64,000 bases of DNA from Thermoanaerobaculia bacterium (GTDB lineage Bacteria > Acidobacteriota > Thermoanaerobaculia > Multivoradales > Multivoraceae), in the NCBI GenBank assembly GCA_022826745.1, contig JAJDUI010000027.1, forward strand, positions 1-64,000. The letters are read 5' to 3'. The stretch's first letter is position 1, and the number at the start of each line of letters is the position of its first letter. The notes beneath the pieces are model-generated. The model saw only the letters and a list, made by a program, of their open reading frames with translations. It was not told where the DNA came from and did no database searches. The translations under genes were made by a program, and so were the position numbers. Of this stretch, positions 9,105 to 19,500 are shown piece after piece.

Positions 9105-10292
9105 TCAGCTCCTCCTCGACGGCTTGCCGAGCAACTCGTCCGAAATGATCTTCAGCATGATCTCCGACGTCCCCTCGAAGATCTTCGTCAACCGCGCGTC
9201 GCGCCAGTAGCGCTCCACCGGGTAGTCCGTCGTGTACCCGGCGCCCGCCAGCACCTGCAGCGCGTCGGAACACACCCGCTCGGACATCTCGGCGGCGTAG
9301 TACTTGACCATCGCCGCTTCCTTGGCGCAGGACACGCCGGTGTCGATCTTGGCGCACACCGAGTAGTTCAACTGCCGCGCCGCCTCGACCTCGGCCGCCA
9401 TGTTCGCGATCTTGAAGCGGATCGCCTGGAAGTCGGCGATCGGCCGCCGGAACTGGATGCGCTCCTTCGAGTACGCGATCGCCTGTTCGAGGGCGCCCTG
9501 GGCGAGGCCGATGGAACGGGCGGCGGTGTGCGCCCGCGCCGTCTGCAAGCCGCGGGTCATGCCGTAGAACGCCTGGCCCTTCGCCTCCTTCTGGCGCTTC
9601 GTGATCGGCACCCGCACGTTCTCGAAGTGGAGCTCCCAGGTCTTCCAGCCGTGGTAGCCGATCTTCGGGATCGGCGAACCGGTGACGCCCTCCGGCAGCT
9701 CGCCCGGCGGCTTCTCGATCCCGATCCCGGTGAGGGCCGCGTGGCGTTTCGACGGGTCGCCCTCCGTCCGCGCGATGACCTGGATGAAGTTCGCGCCGTC
9801 CGCGAACGTGCACCAGTACTTGTTGCCGGTGATCACCCAGTGGTCGTCCTCCATCCGTGCCCGGCAGGTGATCGACGAGATGTCCGACCCGACCTCCGGC
9901 TCCGACATCGCCAGCGCGCCGAGGTACTTGCCCTCCGCCATCAGCCTGATCCGCTTCAGGCGCTCCTCGCCCTCGAACGGAATCGAGCGGTGGAAGCCGT
10001 TGCCGCGGGCAATCAGGCTCGCCACGCTCATCCAGCCCCGCGCCAGCTCCTCGGCCACCAGGCAGTACTCGAACGCGCCAAGCCCCGCGCCGCCGTACTC
10101 CTCGGGAATCGTGATGCCGAAGAAGCCCAGCTCGCCCATCTTGTCGATCAGCGACTGCGGAATCGTCTCCTTCTTCGGATCCAGCTCGTTGGCTACCGGC
10201 AGAACTTCCTTGTCCGCGAAGTCCCGCGCGATCCGCCGGAGCATCTCGCGCTCCGGAGTCATGTAGCCGACGGTCTTCCGCGTTTCCTCCAT
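9105..10292 (-). CDS. acyl-CoA dehydrogenase
   Basis: The 395-residue flavoenzyme would introduce an alpha,beta double bond into an acyl-CoA and pass electrons to ETF. Family motifs are complete: the substrate/FAD region ALAMSEPEVGSD near residue 145, RIQFRRPIADFQAI near 285, and the C-terminal FEGTSEIM with the catalytic-base candidate E373. ATG at 10292 is chosen because GAAGGA precedes it and the protein start then aligns with relatives. An in-frame extension to 10517 is rich in Arg/Pro and looks non-coding. It is the first gene of the catabolic operon; its promoter must lie in the 200-bp gap shared with the divergent giant gene. Confidence 0.95.
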   Translation of the reverse strand: MEETRKTVGYMTPEREMLRRIARDFADKEVLPVANELDPKKETIPQSLIDKMGELGFFGITIPEEYGGAGLGAFEYCLVAEELARGWMSVASLIARGNGFHRSIPFEGEERLKRIRLMAEGKYLGALAMSEPEVGSDISSITCRARMEDDHWVITGNKYWCTFADGANFIQVIARTEGDPSKRHAALTGIGIEKPPGELPEGVTGSPIPKIGYHGWKTWELHFENVRVPITKRQKEAKGQAFYGMTRGLQTARAHTAARSIGLAQGALEQAIAYSKERIQFRRPIADFQAIRFKIANMAAEVEAARQLNYSVCAKIDTGVSCAKEAAMVKYYAAEMSERVCSDALQVLAGAGYTTDYPVERYWRDARLTKIFEGTSEIMLKIISDELLGKPSRRS

Positions 10293-10560
10293 TGCGATGG
10301 TTCCTTCTTCCGCCGTCGCGGGCCGTGTGGGCAGAGCGTAACAGCGGCTTCTTCTCGGTGAAGGCGACACAGCCCGCTCTGCTACCGTCGCGGAAGTCCG
10401 CGTCCGATCTTGCGGTCGGATCCTGGCGGATGCGCCGTGGCGGTTCGCCCGCAGCCCCTTTGAAGGCCAGCCACGAGGAGGAACAGGGGGGACGTTGCGT
10501 GGGGTCGACGAGGGCAAGAGGGGGGACCAGGATCCCCGGCCGCTGGAAGCGGAAGAGGGC

Positions 10561-13500
10561 TTGAGGCCATTCCCGCCGGCCGCGCTCGGAGCAATCCTGG
10601 TCGCCGCGACCGCTCTCGCGGGGGACGGCGCCGCGGCCCAGCGGTTGCTGAGCTACGTCGAGCAAGGCCCCGCGGCCGTCTCTTCCACGCAATCGGCCGA
10701 ACCCTCAGCCCGGGCGAACGCGCGACGGTTCGACGTCCAGGTCGACTTCGACCTGCTCCGCTCGGCGCCCGAGAAGCTGGAGGTGGCGACCCCGTACGGC
10801 ACGACGGTCCACGCCCGGCTCGCCGAGTTCCAGGATCGCGGCGGCGGCGACTTTCTGTGGTCCGGGCACGCGGTCGACGAGAACGGCGACGTGGCGGGCC
10901 TCGTCGTGTTGACGATGGTGGACGGCGGCATCGCCGGCGTGTTCGACGAGCCAGGCGGCACGACGCTCGAACTCCACGCTGTCGAGGCGGACGAAGCCGG
11001 CGAGGTGCTGGAGCCGAACTGGATTCTCGACGCCTTCGGGCTGCACGACCATGACCATGACCATGACCACGACGATCATCAGTGCGCCATCTTCACCGAA
11101 CCGTCGCCCGAGATGACGGACGCCGGCGGCGTTGCGGCCACCACGGCCGCCTCGCAGCCCTTCAGCCTCGGCAGCGCGCAGTCCACCCTGCCCGGCGTCA
11201 CGCTGAGCGTGAGCCCCGCGCAAGTGACGGAAGACGTCGCCTCGCCGGTCGAGGTCACGGTGACCGCCGGGATCTCCGGAACCGACCGCTTCAGCGCCGA
11301 CCAGACGCTGAGGATCGGCGTCGGCGGCGGCACATCGGCTTCCGGCACGGACTACACCGCCGTCCCGGACTTCGATCTGGTGATCCCCGCGGGCGACGGC
11401 GACGCCTCGGCCACGTTCGACCTCCATCTGGTGAACGACGAGATCGCCGAGCCGCACGAGACGATCCGGATCAGCGGCTTTCTTCCCGGCGTGAACGTGA
11501 CGCCGGCCGAGATCGAGCTTCAGTCGGACGACCGGCACCGGATCGACGTGGTGGTGCTGTTTACCGCCTTTCTCCGGTCTCGACTCCCCAGCATCAGAAC
11601 GACGATGCAGCGGGACACGACTTTGATGTTCGACTACGCAAGCCGGGCGCTCCAAGACGCGGGAGCGGCGGCCGAGTACAACGTCGTTCACATCGGCCAT
11701 GCGCCATTGGATCTGGAGACAGCGTTACGAAGCACACGCGCCATCTTCGCCCTCCGCGACAGCCGACAGGCGATGAGGCTGCGGGACGAGCATGACGGGG
11801 ACATCATCTACCTGATGGGCGCCGGCAGCGGCGGAATCTGGGATGGCGGGCAGGCATTCTGGCGACATTCCGCCTACCCCACGATTCGCGAGTACGCCTG
11901 GGCGGGCCAGAACACGACGAACTACGCGCGCGCCGGCCGCTACCGAGCGACCGCCCATGAACTGGCCCACACCCTGGGCGGTCTCCACGAACGAGGCGAG
12001 GCGGGCCAGGCCGTCCTCCTTCAAACCCGCGAGCCGCTGGCGCCGTACGCCTACGGCTACTACAACGCCCAGGCCGAAATCAGAACCATCCTTGCCTACG
12101 GCACCAGCCGCAATCCTTCGAGCCCGGCCATCTATGCGACGGCGCGCCGGACCTGGAACGGTCACGAGATCGGCGCAGTGGACCGCGAGGAGGTAGACCG
12201 TCTGCTGAAGCGCACCGCTCCGGAGACGGCCTACCTGAGCGACTGGATCACTCCAGGTCCGCCCACCGGCATCGGCGGCACGGCTTCGGCCAACGGCGTC
12301 ACGGCAAGCGTCGTCCTGACCTGGACGGACGAGTCGAGCCGGGAGACCGCCCAGAGGATCGAGTACATAACACCCGACAGGGACCCGGAAGAGAGCGACG
12401 AGTGGACTACCGGCGCGACGGTCGGCCCGAACGTGACATCGGTCACCATCACGGGCCTTCTCCCCGCGACCCGCTACGGCTTCCGCATCCGGGCGCTAAA
12501 CCACCTCCGCTCCTACCCGAGCGAAACCGCGTGGGTGACGACGCCGGGGAGCGGGCCGCCGACGCGGCCCTCGAGTCTCGAGGCGAGCGCACCGGCCGAC
12601 CGCACGATCCGGCTGGAGTGGCAGGACAACTCGACCACCGAGACGGGCTTCGATGCACAGTACCGGACCTACGGGGCATCCGACTGGACTCCGGGGCCCA
12701 GCGTCGCCGCGGACGCCGTGACGGTCGACGTGACGGGCCTCGCGGACGACACGGAGTACGAACTCCGCGTCGGCGCGACGAATGCCTCGGGCACTCACTG
12801 GAGCGACGTGGTCACGGCCCACACGAACGTGCTCGGCGCGCCGCCGCCGCCGCCCAGGCCACAGGCGCCAGCCGAACTCCTCGGCGCCCGGCTCACCAGC
12901 ACGAGCGTCCGGCTGGAGTGGGCCGACCTTTCCGTGAACGAGACGGGCTTCGCGGTGGAAGCGCGCCCGAACGGCGGCGGCCCCGCCGACTGGTACGTGG
13001 CGCGGACCCTGCCGGCGAACGTGACGGAAGCGATCGTCGCGGGCCTTCCGGAGAACGCCGCCCTGGAGTTCCGTATCGCGGCGATTGGCGCCGCGGCGTC
13101 CTCCCGAAGCGACCCCCTGGCCATCGACCTCAGCGTCGATCCGCCGCCCGCCGCGGCGCTCACGGGCCGGATCAAGCGGGTCGGCCAAGCGATCTTCGCG
13201 GATCTGCGCTGGACGATCGACCGCAAGTACAAGGGCGACTTCCGGATCTGGCACAAGGCGAGCACGCGGCCCGACTGGGAGATCGAGGCGTCCTGGCGAT
13301 CCAACGGGACCAGGGACGCGCGGCTCACCGTGCCCTCCTACGACCGGGCGCTCCGCACCTACCGGGTTGAAACCAGGAGCGCCGGCGGCAGGACCTTCAG
13401 CAGCGAGATCGAGATCGACTTCAACAACCTGCCGCCCGCCGCCGTGAAGAAGCTGACGGCCGCTGTCGCCCCCGGCATCCCGACGGAGGTCCGGCTGAGC

Positions 13501-16500
13501 TGGAAAACGGCCCGCAACGCCACCGGCTACCGCGTGAGCTACACGTTCAAGGGGAAGACAACCGTCCACGCGGTCTATCCGTCGGATGCGACCCAGTCTT
13601 ACGTCGACGGTCTGGAGTCCGGCAGCTACACCTTCACCGTCGCCTCCCTGAGCCGGACCGGCTTCAGCGAAGCCGAAAAGAAGTTCAAGCTGCCCAAGCC
13701 GGCCAGCGCTCCTCCCAAGGCCGCGGAACTCCTGAGCGTGGTGCACTTCGGCAAGGAGGCCCTCCAGCACCGGTACAAGGACCGCTCGACGGACGAAGCG
13801 AGTTTCGTCAACGCCATCCGGGCGGACGACGGCTACTGGACCTACGCACGTGTCACCACCCAGGACGGACCGGGCGATGGCGGCACAAGCCGCGGGAACT
13901 GGGTCGTCGAGGAAAAGACCGTCTACCACCTCCGTGTCCTCGCCGAGTCCTCGAAGGGCTCGCTGAACAGCAACATCATCACGATCTACTCCTCTCAGGA
14001 TCCCGGCGACGTGACGGTGGTTCCCACGGGGTCGACCAGCGTCGACGTGACCTGGACGGACCGCGCCAACCAGGAGACGCGCTTCGTCGTCCAGTACCGG
14101 GGGGAGACCGGGGGCTGGACGAATGGCGCGACGGTCAAGAAGAACGGCACGAAGGCGTCGGTGGACGGGCTCGTGGCGGGCGCCCGCTACCGGTTCCGCG
14201 TCCGGGCGCGCATCCCCTACTCCTTCGGCGACGACTACTGGGACGACAGCGAAGTCGTCACCGTGACGATGCCGCCGCCCGGGCCTTCCGGGGTCACGGC
14301 GACCGCGCTCGACTCGACTTCCGCCACCGTCCAGTGGACCGCCGCCTCCACGACGGAGACCGGCTTCGTCATCGAGGCGCGGCCCGCCGGCGACCCGAAC
14401 GCGGAGTGGTCCGTCCACGGCACGGCAGACGCCGGCGCCACCACCGCCACGGCGATCAACCTGACGCCGAGCGCCACTCACGAGATCCGCGTGCTCGCTG
14501 TCCACCAGGAGAACGGCCGCTCGACGCCCAGCGATCCCGTCGCCACGGTCAGCATGCCGCCGCCGCCGCCGAGCGGGCTCAACGCCATGAGCGCCGGCGC
14601 CACCAGCGTCACCCTCACGTGGATGGACGAATCGACGGACGAGGCGGGCTTCGTCGCCCGATATCGGGCGGAAGGCGTGGCGACCTGGACTGCCTTCGCG
14701 ACGGAGGCGAACGCGAACGCGACAACGCTGACCGTGACGGGACTGACCGGCGGCGGCAACTTCGAGTTCCAGGTCCGGGCGAGAAGCGCCAACGGCCTGT
14801 CCTCTCCCAGCAACACCGCCCACGTCACGGGTCTCGGCGCTCCGGCCGCCGCCACCGGCCTGATGGCGACCGCCACCGACCCCACGACCGTGGACCTCGC
14901 CTGGGACGACAACTCGAACGACGAGACGGGCTTCGATATCGAGCACCGGAAGAACGGCCTCGGCGCCTGGACGAGCGCGTCCACGGAGGCGCCAAACGCG
15001 ACGACCGCTACCGTAAGCGGTCTCGCGCCCAGCACGGTCTACGAGTTCCGGGTGAACGCCCGCAACGGGAGCGGCGCCGCCCCGGGCGCTCCGGTTTCCG
15101 TCACCATGCCGCCGCGGGAACCCCTGCAAGTGGCGGTCCAGGCAACGGCCGCCACCTCGGCGCTGGTCACCTGGGTCGACCGCACGCGGGACGAGACGGG
15201 CTTCCGGGTCGAGCAGCGGACCGGCGGAGGCGCCTGGACCGTCGCGCAAACCACGGACCCGGGAGTCGAGCTGGCGGCGCTTGCCGGACTTGCGACGAGC
15301 ACGCTGTATGAGGTCCGGGTCACCGCCATCGGCGCGAGCGGCGAGTCGCCGGGCAGCGTCGTCTCCCTCACCATGCCGCCGGCGGCGCCGACCGGCCTCG
15401 CCGCGACGGAGGCAAGCCCCACGAGCGTCACCCTGACCTGGACGGAGAGCTCGCCGGACGAGGCGGGCTTCATCGTCGAGTACCGCGCCGCTCGCTCGGG
15501 CGCCCCGTGGACCGCCTGGGGCACGGAGGCCGCGGCCAACGCCATGACGATCACGGTAAGCGGGCTGATGTCTGGAACCGGCTACGAGTTCCGCGTACTG
15601 GCAAAGAGCAACGCCGGGCCGCATACCCCGAGCGACCCGGTGTCCATCGAACCGCTCGGCGGGCCGACCGCGCCGACGAACGTCATGGCGACCGCGCTGG
15701 GCTCGAACGGCGCGTCCGTCTCCTGGCGGGACAACTCGTCCGATGAAACCGGCTTCGCCGTCGAGTACCGCCTGGGCGCGGACCTCTGGACCACCGGCGC
15801 CACGGTCGGCCCGAACGAGACGTCGGCGGCGATAGGCCACCTCTTCGGCAGCCGCGCCTACGAGTTCCGGGTCACCGCCAGCAACGCCGTCGGCGCGAGT
15901 TCCAGCGCGCCCGTAACGCTTACCCTGCCTCCGCCCGCCCCGACGGAGCTGTCCGCTTCGCCGGCGTCGAGGACGAGCGTCACGTTGACCTGGACGGACA
16001 ACTCGGTCGACGAGAACAACTTCGTCATCGAGTACCTCGCCGCCAGCTCGCTGGCGATGGCGTTGGCAATGTCCGCCGACACCGAAGGCGCGGCGACCTC
16101 GGGCGGCCCCGAAGGCGGCGGCCCCGAAGGCGGCGGCCCCGAAAGCATGACCGCCGACCAGACAGCGGCCACCTGGACCACCTTCGGAACGACGGCCGCC
16201 GCCGACGCGGAAACGATCGACGTCACCGGCCTCGCCTCCGACACGCCCTACGCCTTCCGGGTCTCCGCCAACCATGGAACGAACGGGATGTCCTCGCCGA
16301 GCAACCTCGTCTGGCTCGGCAGTCTGGGGCTCCCGATCGCCGCCACGGAAGTTGCCGTTCAGGCTTCAGGGTCCACCACCGTGTCCGTGACCTGGATGGA
16401 CAACTCGACGGACGAGACGGGATTCGCGGTCCAGTACCGGCAGCCCCTCGGCGCCTGGACCACCGCCCTGACGACCGGCGAGAACGCCCGTTCGGCGACG

Positions 16501-19500
16501 GTGACCGGCCTCGCTTCCAGCACGGCCTACGAGTTCCGGGTGAACGCCACGAACGGAAACGGGCCCCAGCCAAGCGCCGCGGCTTCGCTCACCATGCCGC
16601 CGGCGGCCCCGACGAACCTCATCGCCGCGCCCCTCTCCAGCACGGAGGTGCGCCTGGTCTGGACCGATGCGTCGACTGACGAGACCGGCTTCATCGTCGA
16701 GTATCGGGAATCCGGCCAGACGGCCTGGACCACGTTCGGAAGCGAACTGCCGGCGGACACGACACGCGTAACCGTGACCGGGCTTGTGGCCGGCAAGGGG
16801 TATGCGTTTCGGGTCTTCGCGAACCACGGCACGAACGGACTGTCCTCGCCGAGCAACGTCGAAACCACTCTCGGCGTGCCGGCGCCGGCGGCGCCAACGG
16901 GCGTTTCCGTTACGGCTGCCGGCTCGACCTCCGCGGTGGTCTCCTGGACCGACGCATCGGCGAACGAGCGGGGTTTCCGCGTCCAGTACCGAACGGGGTC
17001 GGACCCATGGACGAACGGGCCGACGACCGGCTCGAACACGGCCTCGGCGACGGTCAGCGGGCTCGCGCCGAGTACGGCGTACGACTTCCGGGTCGAGGCG
17101 TACAACTCGACCGCCGCGGTACCGAGTTCCGCCGTCTCCCTCGTCATGCCGCCCGCGGCGCCGACCGGTCTGTCGGCGTCCGCGGCGTCGGCCACCAGCG
17201 TCACCCTGTCGTGGACGGACAACTCATCGGACGAGGCGTCGTTCGTGGCGGAGTACCGAGCGGCTGGCGCGGCGAACTGGACGGTGTTCGGTACGGAGGC
17301 CGCGGCCGGCGCCACGAGTCTCACGGTGACGGGTCTGGTCGCCGGCACGGCCTACGAGTTCAGGGTGTACGCGAAGCACGGTACGAACGGCCTCTCGTCC
17401 CCCTCGAACGTCGCCTCGGTGGCGGGCCTGACCTTCTCCAGCTCAAGCTTAAACGTGACGGAGGGGAACAGCGCCACCTACACCGTGAGGTTGGCCACCC
17501 GGCCAACTGCCGCCGTCACGGTCACCGTGTCCGGCCACAACGGAACGGACCTCTCGGTGGACACGGACAGCACGACGCCGAACGACCAGTCGACGCTGAC
17601 CTTCACGGACACCAACTGGAACAGCGCGCAGACTGTCACGGTGAACGCGACCACGGACAGCGACTCGGACAACGAGGCGCCGATCACGCTGTCCCACGCG
17701 GCCTCCGGCGGCGGCTACGCCGGCGTGTCGGGCAGCGTGACGGTGAACATCATCGACAGCGACAACCCCACGGTCGAGCTCGAGGTGTCCGGCAACGGCG
17801 CGGTGACGGAGGGCGGCACACTGACGGTGACGGTGACGGTGAGCCGTGCGCCCTCCGGGAACCTCAGCGTGCCGGTGCAGCGGGTAGCGGGGAACTCGTC
17901 GGCCGACGCGAACGACTACTCGCTGCCGGCGATCACGATTTCGAGCGGCGCCACGTCCGGCACGGCGACGTTCACCGCGACGAACGACGCGGCGGACGAG
18001 CCGGACGAGACGTTGCGTCTGGCGCTGGGGTCCGTGTCGGGCTACGACCACGGCACGTCGAAGCAGGTGGACATCGTCATCACGGACGACGACGTGACGA
18101 CGGTGGCGCTTTCCGTGCCGGACGCGACGGCGACGGAGGACGACGGTTCGGCCACGGCGACGATCCGGTTGACCCTCGGCCGCGGCCTGGTCGCCGGCGA
18201 GGCCCTGGCCGTGCCGCTGACCTTGAGCGGCGGCACGACGGGCACGGACTTCACCCTGGCGCTCGGAAGCGCGGCGACAGGCGTGACGTTCAACGCGGCT
18301 ACCGGCACGGTGACCTTCACGGGTCCTCAGGCGGGCGCGACGGCGACGGTGGCGAACGTCACGCTGACGGCGGCCTCCGACGCCGACGCGGACGACCGGA
18401 CCGTCACCGTGTCCATCGCCGGCAGCTTCACCGGCACGAACCTCGACGGCGGCGCCACCGGCAGCGGCAGCGGGACGATCACGATCACGGACGACGAGTC
18501 GAAGGCGTTGACGTTCTCGACCTCCACCGTGAACGTGACGGAGGGCGGCAGCGCGACGTACACGGTCAGGCTCACGTCCCGGCCCACGGCCAGCGTGAAC
18601 GTCGCGATCACGGGCCAGGCCGGCACGGACCTGACGGTCGGCACGCCGAACCTGACGTTCACGACGACGAACTGGAACACGGCCCGGACCGTCACCGTGA
18701 GCGCGGCGACGGACAACGACTCGGACAACGAGGCGGCGATCACGCTGGCCCACGCGGCATCCGGCGGCGGCTACGCCGGCGTCTCCGGCAGCGTCACGGT
18801 GAACATCGCGGACCGGGACACGCCGGTTGTGTTGCCCACGGCGCCGTCGGGCGTGTCCGTCACGGCCACCGGTTCGACCTCCGTCACTGTCGCCTGGTCG
18901 GACGAGTCGTCGACCGAGACGGGCTTCACGGTGGAGCACCGGACCGGCGCGGGGGAGTGGATGTCGGGCGCGTCGGCGGCGGCGGACGCGGAATCCGCCG
19001 CGGTGACGGGGCTTCGGCCCAGCACCGCCTACGACTTCCGGGTGCTGGCGTCGAACGTCCACGGTTCCTCGCCGAGCGGCGCGGTCTCGCTCACCATGCC
19101 GCCGGCGGCGCCGACGGGACTGGTGGCGTCCTCTGCGACGAACACGAGCGCGGCGCTCACCTGGACGGACGCGTCGACGGACGAGACGTCGTTCGTCGTT
19201 CAGTACCGGGCGGCCGGCGCGCAGGGCTGGACGACGTTCGCGACGGAGGCCGCGGCGGGCGCCACGTCGCTCACGGTGACGGGGCTTGTCGCGGGGACGA
19301 GCTACGAGTTCCGGGTGTTCGCGAAGCACTCGGCGAACGGCCTGTCCTCGCCGTCGAACGTGGCGTCGGTGGGGACCACGGCGCCGCCGGCGGCGCCGAC
19401 GGGGCTTGCGGTTGAGGCGTCCGGTTCGACGAGCGTGTCCGTGTCGTGGACGGACGCCTCGACGGACGAGACGGGTTTCGAGGTGGAGTACCGGACGGGA

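Noticed and set aside
10293..10517. N-terminal extension of the acyl-CoA dehydrogenase
   Set aside because: It is Arg/Pro/Ser-rich, runs into the giant gene's leader, and the ATG at 10292 has a better ribosome site.
12496..16275. 1,259-codon open frame antisense to the FN3 tract
   Set aside because: Same reasons: low-complexity composition and repetition that reflects the sense repeats.
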